This document shows positions 51,566 to 60,772 of a stretch of DNA of 64,000 nucleotides, one piece after another. A model generated the notes under the pieces. The model searched no databases and was not told the origin of the DNA. It saw only the letters and a program-made list of their open reading frames with translations. The stretch spans positions 62,001 to 126,000 of the forward strand of contig NZ_BOOC01000001.1 of NCBI RefSeq assembly GCF_016863035.1, in the 5' to 3' direction. Within the stretch, counting starts at the first letter, position 1, and every line of letters begins with the position of its first letter. Made by a program: the position numbers and the translations under genes. The DNA is from Microbispora corallina (GTDB lineage: Bacteria > Actinomycetota > Actinomycetes > Streptosporangiales > Streptosporangiaceae).

Positions 51566-53122
51566 ATGGCGGTTGGTGAGGCGATCGACGACGTGTTGGC
51601 CAAGGCCGGGGTGGACGGCCTCCGCCTCCGGGAAGCTCTGGCGCTTCTCGGCGACGGTCGCTGGTGGACCCTGCCCGACCTGGTGCGGGAGACCGCGACG
51701 TCGCGGCGATCGGTCGAGGCGCTGCTGCGTGCGCTCCCCCTTGAGCGTAGCGGCGACCGCGTCCGAATCCCTACCGATCAGGCTAAACGCTATAACACCC
51801 CCATCCAAGAGGATATTTCGGATCTAGGGAATCCGGTGGCCGGCCTGGTCCCCCGATACGCCGACGTCCTCGACCGGCTGGAGTCCCTGATCGCCCGGGC
51901 CCCGCGCGGGCGGTCGGCGCTCGACCACGTCTCCGCCACGGCCGAGACCGTCCTGCGGCGGGCCCTGCTGCTCGGCCGGCGCTTCTGGCTGCCCGGCGCC
52001 CGGCTGCTCTGCGTGGGCGACCACGACCTCACCTCACTGGCCGTCCGCATGGTCCACCCCGAGGTCGAGGTGGCGGTGGCCGACATCGACGACCGGATCC
52101 TCGCCTACATCGACGAGCAGGACCTCGGCGTCCGCACCCGCTGGGCCGACCTGCGGCTCGGCCTCCCGGTGTCGCTGCGCGGCTGGGCCGACCTCGCGGT
52201 GACCGACCCGCCGTACACGCCGGAGGGGGTCGGGCTGTTCGCCGCCCGCGCCGCCGAGGGGCTGCGCGACCGGGACGAGGGCCGCATCCTGCTGGCGTAC
52301 GGCGCCTCCGAGCGCACGCCGATGCTCGCGCTCAAGGTGCAGAAGGCGCTGTCCGACCTCAACCTGCTGAACGAGGCGATCTTCCCGAACTTCAACCGCT
52401 ACCACGGGGCGGAGGCGATCGGGAGCGCGGCCGACCTGTACGTGCTGCGGCCCACCACGAAGACCTGGCCGTCCGTGGCCGCCCGCCTCGACCGGCTCGC
52501 CACCGCCATCTACACGCAGGGGCCGCAGGCCGTGGAGGCCGCCCCGGCTCCTGCGCCGTCGGCGCCGTCGGCGCAGGAGCCGGGCGACCTGGCGGCGTTC
52601 GCTCCGGGCCTGCTCGTGGGCGACTGGCCGCGCGAGGTGCTGCCCTCGGTGCCCCGGGTCCGCCTCGCCACCTGGCTGGCCAAGCCGTACGCCGCCGACC
52701 CCGAACGGGTGGCGGTCGCCGTCCCTGCCGGGCTGGAGGCCGCGCTGCCGCGCCTGCTGCTCGCCACGCGGGCGCGCCGCGTGCGGGTCGTGCTGTCCGC
52801 GCCGGTCGGGCCGCCCGCGCCGCTGACGCCCGTGTACGACCTCACCGCGGAGGGCCAGGTGATCGACGCCGTACGGCTCCCGCTCCCGGACGGCCCGGCC
52901 GAGCGCGTCGTCCGGCGGATCCTGGACAACGCCCACGGAAAGGTCGCCAACGCCTGGCGGGAGGGGCTGACCGAGGCCGCCGGGCTCACGAAGAGGCAGG
53001 CCAGGGCCGCCGTCGAGGAGGTCGCGCCGTGGGCCGGCGACGTCTCCCCGCTGGAGCTCCCCCTGCACCGCCTCGCCGGCCTCCCCGCCGCCGTCGCCTG
53101 CACCCTGCGCCCCCCGGCCTGA
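51566..53122 (+). CDS. Bis-aminopropyl spermidine synthase-like protein
   Basis: A 518-residue protein. The N-terminal 75 residues look like a winged helix (RWWTLPDLVRETATSRRSVE). The centre is a Rossmann aminopropyl/methyl-transferase fold: LLCVGDHDLTSLAV (nucleotide loop), VAVADIDDRILAYI and the DPPYTPEGVGLF motif that carries the acidic residues of branched-chain polyamine synthases (BpsA). A variable linker and a third domain follow. In thermophiles BpsA makes N4-bis(aminopropyl)spermidine; the role in actinomycetes is not known to me. The start is ATG without a ribosome site, and a TACAGT element ends 6 nt upstream. It is divergent from gltB. Confidence 0.8.
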   Translation: MAVGEAIDDVLAKAGVDGLRLREALALLGDGRWWTLPDLVRETATSRRSVEALLRALPLERSGDRVRIPTDQAKRYNTPIQEDISDLGNPVAGLVPRYADVLDRLESLIARAPRGRSALDHVSATAETVLRRALLLGRRFWLPGARLLCVGDHDLTSLAVRMVHPEVEVAVADIDDRILAYIDEQDLGVRTRWADLRLGLPVSLRGWADLAVTDPPYTPEGVGLFAARAAEGLRDRDEGRILLAYGASERTPMLALKVQKALSDLNLLNEAIFPNFNRYHGAEAIGSAADLYVLRPTTKTWPSVAARLDRLATAIYTQGPQAVEAAPAPAPSAPSAQEPGDLAAFAPGLLVGDWPREVLPSVPRVRLATWLAKPYAADPERVAVAVPAGLEAALPRLLLATRARRVRVVLSAPVGPPAPLTPVYDLTAEGQVIDAVRLPLPDGPAERVVRRILDNAHGKVANAWREGLTEAAGLTKRQARAAVEEVAPWAGDVSPLELPLHRLAGLPAAVACTLRPPA

Positions 53123-53163
53123 CACGGCCGGGGTCGCACCTGCCGTCAGCGGGCGGTGGGCCG

Positions 53164-53898
53164 TCAGCCGATGGCGGGGCGGCCGCCGGCCACCTCCAGG
53201 ACGACCCCGGTGATGTAGCTCGCGCGAGGGGAGGCGAGGAAGACGACGGCCTCGGCCACCTCCTCGGGTTCGGCGACCCGGCGCAGGGCGGTCGTCGCCG
53301 CGATCGCCTCGAGCACGGCCGCGTCCATGTCGCCGGTCCCCGGTGTGCGCGTCGGGCCGGGGGCGACCGCGTTGACCCGGATGCCCTCCTCGGCGTACTC
53401 GGCGGCCCACACCCGGGTCAGCTGTTCGAGCGCGGCCTTGGAGGCGGCGTACATCCCGGCGCCCTTCGTGGGCACGGTGGCCGCCATCGTGCTGACGTTC
53501 ACGATGGTGCCGCCTCCGCGCTCCGCCATGCCCGGCGCCAGCGCCCGGACCAGCAGGTACGGAGCCCGGGTGTTGAGGTCCATGTGCAGGGCGAACAACT
53601 CGTCCGTCATCTGCGAGGTCGGCAGGAACCGGTAGACGCCGGCGTTGTTGATCAGCACGTCGACGTCGCCCGCCTCCTGCGCCAGGCGCAGCACGTCGGC
53701 ACTGTCGGTGAGGTCGGCCCCCGCGAAGCGCCCCCTTCTCCCCGCCTCCTCGGTCTCCCCGACCACGGCGGCGCCGCGCTCGGCGTCGCGTCCGTGGACG
53801 ACGACCTCGGCGCCTTCCCCGGCGAGTCGAACGGCGACCGCCCTGCCGATCCCGGCCGTCGCGCCGGTGACGAGAGCGGTGAGCCCTGACATCTCCAT
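53164..53898 (-). CDS. Short-chain dehydrogenase/reductase
   Basis: A 244-residue classical SDR. The nucleotide loop TGATAGIGRAVA, NNAG motif (LINNAGVYRF), catalytic Ser in NVSTMAA, and YAASK (Tyr and Lys) are all in order; HGRDAERG after beta-2 favours NADPH. The closing SYITGVVLEVAGG is typical. The substrate is unknown. ATG at 53898 has GGGGGA 5 nt upstream; another ATG two codons later is possible. It is convergent with the polyamine-synthase-like gene. Confidence 0.92.
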   Translation of the reverse strand: MEMSGLTALVTGATAGIGRAVAVRLAGEGAEVVVHGRDAERGAAVVGETEEAGRRGRFAGADLTDSADVLRLAQEAGDVDVLINNAGVYRFLPTSQMTDELFALHMDLNTRAPYLLVRALAPGMAERGGGTIVNVSTMAATVPTKGAGMYAASKAALEQLTRVWAAEYAEEGIRVNAVAPGPTRTPGTGDMDAAVLEAIAATTALRRVAEPEEVAEAVVFLASPRASYITGVVLEVAGGRPAIG

Positions 53899-54110
53899 GG
53901 CGATCCCCCTTCGCCCGAGACAGGCGGTCGTCTCACCGCCGCGCCGGCCCGCCCGCGGACCCCGCCGGAGTGGATCAGCGGGTTCGGCGCCGATCGGCGA
54001 GGACGGGGCCGGCGCCGGCTCAGCCGTCGTCCTCCCCCACATCGCGCCCGCTCACACGACGGATCCGGCTTCGCGTCCCTCGTCCGCGACCGTCCGGCCG
54101 TCCGGCGACC

Positions 54111-55034
54111 TCATTGCGGGGCGAGGCTCCCGGACGGGACGGCGCCCGACGGGGACGGGCTCGGCCCGGCGCCGGGCTCGCTGGGGGCGGCCTCGGACGG
54201 CTGGGCGGTGTCGTCCCCGGACCCGGGCTTCACGGGGGCGGTGGGCACCCCGGCGACGTCGACCACCCGGCGGTAGAGGGCCTTCTCGACCTCGCGGGCG
54301 GCCAGGCCGAGCATGACGAAGTCGTCCTTCTCCCCCGGCTCCGCGCCGTCGGACCTGCCGATCCACACCACCCCGGCGTAGTGGCCCATCGCCTGGCCGC
54401 TGCCCTCGGTGTACGCGCCGAAGGCGGCCTTCGGGGACTCCAGGGGGAGCGTCCAGCCGCCACGGTAGAGCGTCCCGAGGGACTGCACGAGGGTGTTGGC
54501 CGACTTCTCGTCGGCGAGGTTGAACATCGTGTACTCCGCGACATACGCCCCGTCCTGGGTGGCGTACAGGCCGCGCAGCGCCTGGGTGCACCCCGCCCCG
54601 TTGAGCGCGTCGACCACGTCGGCCCCCCAGACGGCCCCGGCGCAGCCGGAGTCCAGGTGGGCGGCGACCCTGCGCAGCGTGACCTTGCCGGCCGTCAGCG
54701 TCCGGGCGCCGAACACCTCCTGGGCCGTCAGCGGCCGCGCGTCGGCCCTGCGGTCGGCGATCGGCGCGAACTCCTTGACCGACGGCCATGCCTGGTACGC
54801 CGACGGACGGCCCTGGCCGATGACGCCGCCCCCGGACTCAGGGACCGGCGCCGCCTGGCCGCCCGCGAACACGTTGACCAGCAGCGTGAGGACGAGCGCC
54901 ACGGCCAGGACGGCCACGACGGACCCGGTCCACACGAGGATCCGCTGATTCCGCTCGGACAGCCCCCATTCGGACAGCGCCGAGCCGGTCCAGCGCGGCG
55001 CCGGTGCGGAGGACCGGCGCTTGCGCTTGGTCAT
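54111..55034 (-). CDS. Single-pass membrane protein of unknown function
   Basis: A 307-residue protein. A basic cytoplasmic tail (MTKRKRRSS) is followed by one membrane helix (about residues 33-55: ILVWTGSVVAVLAVALVLTLLVNVF), then an extracytoplasmic domain with two Cys and a Pro/Ser/Gly-rich end. I do not recognise the family. It overlaps the VIT-family gene by ATGA and that gene overlaps lgt the same way, so the three are translated in series, which suggests an envelope role. Confidence 0.75.
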   Translation of the reverse strand: MTKRKRRSSAPAPRWTGSALSEWGLSERNQRILVWTGSVVAVLAVALVLTLLVNVFAGGQAAPVPESGGGVIGQGRPSAYQAWPSVKEFAPIADRRADARPLTAQEVFGARTLTAGKVTLRRVAAHLDSGCAGAVWGADVVDALNGAGCTQALRGLYATQDGAYVAEYTMFNLADEKSANTLVQSLGTLYRGGWTLPLESPKAAFGAYTEGSGQAMGHYAGVVWIGRSDGAEPGEKDDFVMLGLAAREVEKALYRRVVDVAGVPTAPVKPGSGDDTAQPSEAAPSEPGAGPSPSPSGAVPSGSLAPQ

Positions 55035-55750
55035 AGGCCGCCGGCCCCGATCAGCGAGCCGAGTCCCCAGGTGAGGGCGGCCGCGAGCGCGCCCACCAGC
55101 AGCTGCCGCAGTCCGCCGAACCACCAGCTGCGGGCAGTCACGCGGGAGACGACGGCCCCGGCGGCGAACAGCGCCACCATGGACACGATCGCCGAGATCC
55201 ACAGCCCGCGGACGCCGAACAGGTAGGGCGCCAGCGGGACCACCGCGCCGACGCTGAAGGACAGGAACGAGGAGACCGCGGCCAGGACCGGCGACGGCAG
55301 GTCGTGCGGATCGACGCCCAGCTCGGCGCGGGCGTGCACGACGAGCGCCTGCTCGGGGTTGCGGGAGATCTGCCGGGCGACCTCCCGCGCCGTGGCCGGG
55401 TCGACGCCGCGCTGGACGTAGAGCTGGGCGAGCTCCTCCTCCTCGGCCTCGGGATTCCGCTCCAGCTCGCGACGCTCGATGTCGATCTCGGCCTGGGCCA
55501 GCTCGCTCTGGCTGGCGACCGAGACGTACTCGCCGCCCGCCATCGAGAAGGCCCCGGCCGCCAGACCGGCCACGCCCGCCAGAGCGATGATCTTCGTATC
55601 CGCCGTGCCTCCCGCCACGCCCGCGATCAGGGCGAAGTTGGACACCAGGCCGTCCATGGCACCGAAAACCGCGGGCCGTAACCAGCCTCCGTTGACATCG
55701 CGGTGCTGGTGGTGGATCTCGGCCCGCTCCCCCGAGTCCGCCTGGGTCAT
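55031..55750 (-). CDS. VIT1/CCC1-family iron or manganese transporter
   Basis: A 239-residue membrane protein with five helices. AVFGAMDGLVSNFALIAGVAGG and GAFSMAGGEYVSVASQ are the diagnostic first-helix and second-helix motifs of the VIT/CCC1 family, followed by the acidic cytoplasmic metal-binding loop with EIDIERRELERNPEAEEEEL. In this family the transporter exports or sequesters Fe2+ or Mn2+. ATGA overlaps on both sides put it in the middle of an lgt-led operon. Confidence 0.92.
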   Translation of the reverse strand: MTQADSGERAEIHHQHRDVNGGWLRPAVFGAMDGLVSNFALIAGVAGGTADTKIIALAGVAGLAAGAFSMAGGEYVSVASQSELAQAEIDIERRELERNPEAEEEELAQLYVQRGVDPATAREVARQISRNPEQALVVHARAELGVDPHDLPSPVLAAVSSFLSFSVGAVVPLAPYLFGVRGLWISAIVSMVALFAAGAVVSRVTARSWWFGGLRQLLVGALAAALTWGLGSLIGAGGL

Positions 55751-56892
55751 CGCCGGCCGGCCTCCCGATCGGAGGCGGCCCCCACCTCCGCGGCGGACGC
55801 GGAGGCGGTGTCGACGGCGGTGCCGGCAGCGGTGTCGGCGGCGGTCCCGGTGCCGGTGTCGGCAGGGGTGCCGGCAGAAAGGGCGGCCTCGTCCCGAGCG
55901 GTCCCGTCCGCGCCCTCCAGGGCGGCGGCCGGCCCGCCGGGATCGTCGCCGGAGGTGCGCTCTCCCCCGGGCGACGCCTCGTCGTGGTCGCGCAGGTCGG
56001 ACTCGTCGGCCTGGTCCCTCTGGTGGGCCGGGTCGGCGTCGCCGTCGGCCGGGCCGCCCGCGGGCTCGGCGGTCACGCCCAGCGGCTCGTCCCCGGACTT
56101 GTCGCGGGTCACCCAGAAGTACGCCAGCGCGAGCAGGAAGATGACGATCGAGGTCCACTGGTTGAGCCGCAGGCCGAGGACGTGGTGGGCCGGGTCGACC
56201 CGCAGGCCCTCGATCCAGAACCGGCCAAGGGTGTAGCCCGCGACGTACAGGGCGAACAGCCGGCCATGGCGCAGCCCGAACCTGCGGCCGGCCAGCACGA
56301 GCACGCCCGCGAGGGCGAGGTCCCACAGCGACTCGTACAGGAAGGTGGGGTGGTAGGTCTCCACCCCCGGCACCGTGCCGGGACGGCCCGGATCGATGCG
56401 CAGCCCCCACGGCAGGTCGGTCGGTCCGCCGAACAGCTCCTGGTTGAAGTAGTTGCCCCACCGCCCGATGGCCTGGGCGACGGCGACGCCGGGGGCCAGG
56501 GTGTCGGCCACCGCGGTGAACGAAATTCTCCGGCGGCGGCAGCCGATGTAGACGCCGAGGGCGCCGAGGGCGATGGCGCCCCAGATGCCGAGGCCGCCCT
56601 CCCAGATGAAGAGCGCGTCGACCGGCCGCTTCGGGGCGTCGGCGCCGAAGTAGAGCTGCCAGTCGGTGATGACGTGGTAGAGGCGGCCGCCGACGAGGCC
56701 GAACGGCACGGCCCATACGGCCAGGTCGGTGACGGTCCCGGGCGCGCCGCCGCGGGCGCGCCAGCGGCGCTCGCCGATCCAGACGGCGACGATGACGCCG
56801 AGCACGATGCACAGCGCGTACGCCCGGATCGGGATCGGTCCGAGATTCCAGACCCCCTGGGACGGGCTGGGAATCGAGGCGAGGAGGGGCAT
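55747..56892 (-). CDS. lgt: Prolipoprotein diacylglyceryl transferase
   Basis: Lgt (381 residues) moves diacylglycerol from phosphatidylglycerol to the lipobox Cys of prolipoproteins in the cytoplasmic membrane. Seven helices, the HGG-region equivalent WEGGLGIWGAI, and the signature GRWGNYFNQELFG are visible up to residue 270. The last 110 residues are an acidic, Ala/Asp/Thr-rich disordered tail not present in E. coli Lgt but usual in high-GC actinobacteria. The window itself encodes several lipoproteins that need it. Confidence 0.95.
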   Translation of the reverse strand: MPLLASIPSPSQGVWNLGPIPIRAYALCIVLGVIVAVWIGERRWRARGGAPGTVTDLAVWAVPFGLVGGRLYHVITDWQLYFGADAPKRPVDALFIWEGGLGIWGAIALGALGVYIGCRRRRISFTAVADTLAPGVAVAQAIGRWGNYFNQELFGGPTDLPWGLRIDPGRPGTVPGVETYHPTFLYESLWDLALAGVLVLAGRRFGLRHGRLFALYVAGYTLGRFWIEGLRVDPAHHVLGLRLNQWTSIVIFLLALAYFWVTRDKSGDEPLGVTAEPAGGPADGDADPAHQRDQADESDLRDHDEASPGGERTSGDDPGGPAAALEGADGTARDEAALSAGTPADTGTGTAADTAAGTAVDTASASAAEVGAASDREAGRR

Positions 56893-57029
56893 GTCACGTG
56901 ACGTTACCGCAAGAGGGGGTGCCCTCGGTGCGCGCCGTGGACGAACGTGCCCAGTCCGTCATCCGCCGTTCCGCCCGGCCTCCCCCCGCCTTCGCGGACC
57001 GCCCCCGGACGCCCCGATCCCGGGCAGCG

Positions 57030-57059
57030 GAAGAGCCGGGGACCGGTCCCCGGCTCTTC
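57030..57059 (-). terminator. Intrinsic terminator after the DsbA-like gene
   Basis: A 30-bp perfect palindrome (GAAGAGCCGGGGACC and its complement with no spare loop), 14 nt downstream of the DsbA-like stop. It separates that transcript from lgt. Confidence 0.8.
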
Positions 57060-57073
57060 ACGTCCCGTCGATT

Positions 57074-57826
57074 TCAGCCCTTGGAGGAGGCCTTGACCAC
57101 GGCGTCGCGCAGGGCGCTCGGCACGAACGCCGTGCCCGTGTCGAGGCTCTGGCCGTTGAGCATGACCGTCGGCGTCCCGCTCAGCTTGAGGGACGACATG
57201 ATCGTGCTGGTGTACTGCTCGTGGGCGGAGACGTTGCGCTGCTGCCGCACGCACGTCTCGAAGTCGGGCGCGGTGACGCCGGCCTCCTTGCCCCACTTCA
57301 CGAGGTCGTCGGGACTGAACCCGGTCTCGGTCTCACTCGGCTGCCTCTGATAGAGCAGGTCGTGGAACTTCATGTACTGGGAGCCGTCGGTGACGCACCG
57401 GGCGGCGTTGGCGGCGCGCAGCGAGTTGGAGTGGGCCGGCTCGTCACTGAAGATCGTGATCATGTGATAGACGACCTTCGCCTTGCCCTCGGCCGCGAGG
57501 TTCTTCAGCGTCGAGCCGCTGGTCTCCTCAAGCTGCTTGCAGGCCGGGCACTGGTAGTCCTCGTACACGTCGACCACGGGCGCGGTCACGCCCGGCTTGG
57601 CCATGACGACCGAGCCGTCCTCCTGGATCGTGACGGGGGCGAGGCCGCCGGTGACCTTCTCCGACTCCCCCTGCCGCATCGACCACCAGCCGATCGCCAC
57701 AGCGACCACGGCGATCACCACGACCGCGATGATCGTCGTCATGCGCTTGCGCTGCTCCTGCTTGCGCAGGGCCTCCCGCTGCGCCGCGATGCGCGCCCTG
57801 GCCGCCTCGCTCGTTCGCTTGCTCAC
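57074..57826 (-). CDS. DsbA-like thiol-disulfide protein, membrane-anchored
   Basis: A 250-residue protein with a basic cytoplasmic start, one membrane helix (about 29-48) and an extracytoplasmic thioredoxin-fold domain of the DsbA/Thioredoxin_4 type. The active site is CPAC (DYQCPACKQLE) and the cis-Pro loop is SGTPTVMLNG. Two further Cys (AARC, ETC) could form a second disulfide. It probably introduces or isomerises disulfides in secreted proteins, with the MauE/DoxX protein encoded 55 nt upstream as a membrane redox partner. Confidence 0.9.
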   Translation of the reverse strand: MSKRTSEAARARIAAQREALRKQEQRKRMTTIIAVVVIAVVAVAIGWWSMRQGESEKVTGGLAPVTIQEDGSVVMAKPGVTAPVVDVYEDYQCPACKQLEETSGSTLKNLAAEGKAKVVYHMITIFSDEPAHSNSLRAANAARCVTDGSQYMKFHDLLYQRQPSETETGFSPDDLVKWGKEAGVTAPDFETCVRQQRNVSAHEQYTSTIMSSLKLSGTPTVMLNGQSLDTGTAFVPSALRDAVVKASSKG

Positions 57827-57881
57827 CGAGCCTCCCCCCTGGCCGCGCCCACCGGCGCTCCCCCGCCTGCCTGTGGTGGCG

Positions 57882-58547
57882 TCACCGCCTCACGTCCTCG
57901 CCCCCGGACGGACTCCCGGACGCACCCTCGGACCGGGCCGCGGACCGGGCCTCGGACCGGGCCTCGGACGGGGCCTCGGAGCGGGCCTCGTGCAGGCCCT
58001 CGGACGGGGCGTCTTCCTCCCCCGCCTCCGGCGGCCCGGTGAGGCCGAGCGCGGAGTCGAGAGCCAGGCGGCCGGGCGGCCTGATCACCGTCCAGGCGGC
58101 GCAGGCGAACAGCCCGATGTCCCGCAGCAGTTCCCAGAAGTAGTTGGGATCCTGGCCCGCCGCGAGGCTGCCGTCGCCTCCGAAGCACCCGCAGTCGATG
58201 CGCAGGCCCCTGGCCCACGCCGACGCGATGCCGACGATGAACATCGCCATGAGGACGCCGCCCACCGCGGCGACCGGACGGGTCAGCAGTCCGACGACCA
58301 GCAGCAGGCCCAGGATGATCTCCAGTACCGGCAGCCCGTACCCGAAGGCCGTGGCGAGACCGTCCGGCAGCAGCTGGTAGGCCCGAACCGCCTGCACCGA
58401 CAGGGCCGGGGCGCCGATCTTCATCGCCCCCGCGACGATGAGCACGCCGGCGAGCACCAGCCGCGCCGCCGTCGTCACCCAGGAGAGCGCCGGCTTCGCG
58501 GTTTGTAACCTCTCCGACACCGAGGTGCCGGACGCCAACTGAACCAT
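57882..58547 (-). CDS. MauE/DoxX-family redox-associated membrane protein
   Basis: A 221-residue protein with four membrane helices (about residues 25-160). LVLAGVLIVAGAMKIGAP and RIDCGCFGG match the MauE/DoxX family, the CGCFG cysteines being the probable redox pair. The C-terminal 50 residues are a low-complexity tail of Ser-Glu-Ala-Arg units. MauE supports disulfide formation in methylamine dehydrogenase; here it probably serves the DsbA-like protein made from the same operon. The position between trpA and lgt is common in this group from memory. Confidence 0.87.
   Translation of the reverse strand: MVQLASGTSVSERLQTAKPALSWVTTAARLVLAGVLIVAGAMKIGAPALSVQAVRAYQLLPDGLATAFGYGLPVLEIILGLLLVVGLLTRPVAAVGGVLMAMFIVGIASAWARGLRIDCGCFGGDGSLAAGQDPNYFWELLRDIGLFACAAWTVIRPPGRLALDSALGLTGPPEAGEEDAPSEGLHEARSEAPSEARSEARSAARSEGASGSPSGGEDVRR
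57926..57989 (-). repeat. 12-bp tandem repeat encoding Ser-Glu-Ala-Arg units
   Basis: About five copies of CCTCGGACCGGG with small changes (units at 57926, 57938, 57950, 57962, 57974). They lie in frame inside the MauE/DoxX gene, so copy-number change would only alter tail length. Confidence 0.8.
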
Positions 58548-58683
58548 AGTCTCCCCGCCCGGTAGGCAACTCCGACTGAACAGTACCGGGATCCAACCTC
58601 ACCATGTGTTGGATAAGAGCATGGTAAGCCGTGCCGTACGGACCGGCGACGGCCGCATGGCCTGGTCAAACGACCCGAAGGGG

Positions 58684-59478
58684 TCAGCGACGGACACCCC
58701 GGGCGAGCTCCGCGGCGAGCTCCCGGACCGAGGCGAGCCCGGACGCCTCGTCGGGCGCGTCGAGCAGGCGCCGGATGAACGCCGAGCCGACGATCACGCC
58801 GTCGGCGTACGCGGCCACCTCGGCGGCCTGCGGGCCGGTGCCGACGCCGAGGCCGACGCAGACGGGCAGCGGCGTGTGCTCCCGCGTCCGCTTGACCAGC
58901 CCCTCGGCGGCCGCGCCGACGGTCGCCCTGGCGCCGGTGACGCCCATGAGCGAGGCGGCGTACACGAAGCCGGTGCAGCACCCGGCGACCCGGGCGATGC
59001 GCTCGTCGGGCGAGCTCGGCGCGACGAGGAAGACCGTGTCGATCCCGGCCTCCTTGCTCGCGGCGAGCCACGGCTCGGACTCCTCCGGCGTCAGGTCGGG
59101 CGTGATCGTGCCCACGCCGCCGGCCGAGGCGAGGTCGCGCGCGAACCGCTCGGCGCCGTACCGGTCGATCGGGTTCCAGTACGTCATGACGAGCGTGGCC
59201 GCGCCGGACCTCGCGACGCCCTCCACCGTGCGCAGCACGTCGGCGATGCGGGTGCCGTTGGTCAGCGACCGGTGCACCGCGTCCTGGATGGTCGGGCCGT
59301 CCATGAGCGGATCGGAGTACGGCAGGCCGATCTCGATCACGTCGCAGCCGGCCTCGACCATGGCGGTCGCCGCGGCGACCGCGCCGTCCTTGGTCGGGAA
59401 GCCGGCGGGCAGGTAGCCGACGAGCGCGGCCCTGTCCTCGGCCCGGGCCTTGTCGAACACCGCTTGGAGAGTCGTCAT
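58684..59478 (-). CDS. trpA: Tryptophan synthase alpha subunit
   Basis: TrpA (264 residues) cleaves indole-3-glycerol phosphate to indole. The catalytic Glu lies in CDVIEIGLPYSDPLMDGP and the catalytic Asp in the DGPTIQ part just after; VGLGVGTGPQ binds phosphate. It follows trpB by 23 nt and closes the trpCBA run. Confidence 0.96.
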   Translation of the reverse strand: MTTLQAVFDKARAEDRAALVGYLPAGFPTKDGAVAAATAMVEAGCDVIEIGLPYSDPLMDGPTIQDAVHRSLTNGTRIADVLRTVEGVARSGAATLVMTYWNPIDRYGAERFARDLASAGGVGTITPDLTPEESEPWLAASKEAGIDTVFLVAPSSPDERIARVAGCCTGFVYAASLMGVTGARATVGAAAEGLVKRTREHTPLPVCVGLGVGTGPQAAEVAAYADGVIVGSAFIRRLLDAPDEASGLASVRELAAELARGVRR

Positions 59479-59501
59479 CGGGATGCCCTATCGGTGCCGG
59501 T

Positions 59502-60746
59502 TCAGAGGTTGAAGTACTTCATCGCGGTGCCCATGTCCTTGTCGCCGCGGCCCGACAGGTTCACCAGGATGGTCGCGTCCGGGCCGAGCTCGCGGCCGAG
59601 ACGGAGGGCGCCCGCGAGCGCGTGCGAGGACTCGATGGCCGGGATGATGCCCTCGGTCCTGGCGAGCAGGGCGAACGCCTCCATGGCCTCCTCGTCGGTG
59701 ACGCCGTGGTACGCGGCGCGGCCGGAGTCCTTCAGCCAGGCGTGCTCCGGGCCGACCCCGGGGTAGTCGAGGCCGGCCGAGATCGAGTGGGACTCGATCG
59801 TCTGGCCCTCCTCGTCCTGCAGGACGTAGGTGCGGGCGCCGTGCAGGACGCCCACGCTCCCCTCGGTCAGGGTGAGCGCGTGCTCGCCGGTCTCGACGCC
59901 GCGGCCCCCGGCCTCGTAGCCGTGGAGCTGGACGCCCGGGTCGTTGATGAACGCGTGGAAGATCCCGATCGCGTTGGACCCGCCGCCGACGGCGGCGGCG
60001 ACCGCGTCGGGCAGCCGGCCGGTCAGCTCCAGCGTCTGGCGGCGGGCCTCCACCCCGATGATCCGCGCGAAGTCGCGCACGATCTCCGGGAACGGGTGCG
60101 GGCCGGCCACCGTGCCGAACAGGTAGTGGGTGTGGTCGACGTTGGTGACCCAGTCGCGGAACGCCTCGTTGATGGCGTCCTTGAGCGTCTGGCTGCCGTT
60201 GGTGACCGGGACGACGGTGGCGCCGAGCAGCTTCATGCGGGCCACGTTGAGCGCCTGGCGCTCGCAGTCGACGGCGCCCATGTAGATGACGCACTCCAGG
60301 CCCATGAGCGCCGCGGCGGTCGCGGTGGCCACGCCGTGCTGGCCCGCGCCCGTCTCGGCGATGACCCGGTTCTTGCCGAGCCGCTTGGTCAGCAGGGCCT
60401 GCCCGAGCACATTGTTGATCTTGTGGGCGCCGGTGTGGGTGAGGTCCTCGCGCTTGAGCAGGATGCGGGCGCCGCCCGCGTGCGCGGCGAAGCGCGGCAC
60501 CTCGGTCAGCGTCGTGGGCCGCCCCGCGTAGGTCCGCAGCAGGTGGTCGAACTCCCGCAGGAACTCCGGGTCGCCCTTGGCCTTCTCGTACTCCGCGGCC
60601 ACCTCGTCGAGCGCCGGGATGAGCGCCTCGGGCACGTACCGGCCACCGAAGATCCCGAACTTGCCGCGCACGTCGGGGTCGTCGCCGTACACGCCGTTGC
60701 CGGCCAGGTCGGCGGGGGTGAGCAGGGTGTCATCCGTCGCGGTCAC
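59502..60746 (-). CDS. trpB: Tryptophan synthase beta subunit
   Basis: TrpB (414 residues) joins indole and serine using pyridoxal phosphate. The PLP lysine is in [13 protein letters not shown], the phosphate cup in [10 protein letters not shown], and [12 protein letters not shown] is the canonical TrpB1 segment, so this is the standard alpha-dependent form. GTG at 60746-60744 was chosen for GGAGG 4-5 nt upstream and family length. It lies 26 nt after trpC. Confidence 0.97.
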   Translation of the reverse strand: MTATDDTLLTPADLAGNGVYGDDPDVRGKFGIFGGRYVPEALIPALDEVAAEYEKAKGDPEFLREFDHLLRTYAGRPTTLTEVPRFAAHAGGARILLKREDLTHTGAHKINNVLGQALLTKRLGKNRVIAETGAGQHGVATATAAALMGLECVIYMGAVDCERQALNVARMKLLGATVVPVTNGSQTLKDAINEAFRDWVTNVDHTHYLFGTVAGPHPFPEIVRDFARIIGVEARRQTLELTGRLPDAVAAAVGGGSNAIGIFHAFINDPGVQLHGYEAGGRGVETGEHALTLTEGSVGVLHGARTYVLQDEEGQTIESHSISAGLDYPGVGPEHAWLKDSGRAAYHGVTDEEAMEAFALLARTEGIIPAIESSHALAGALRLGRELGPDATILVNLSGRGDKDMGTAMKYFNL

Positions 60747-60772
60747 ACCGCCTCCTTCGTTGGCTCCGCGGT

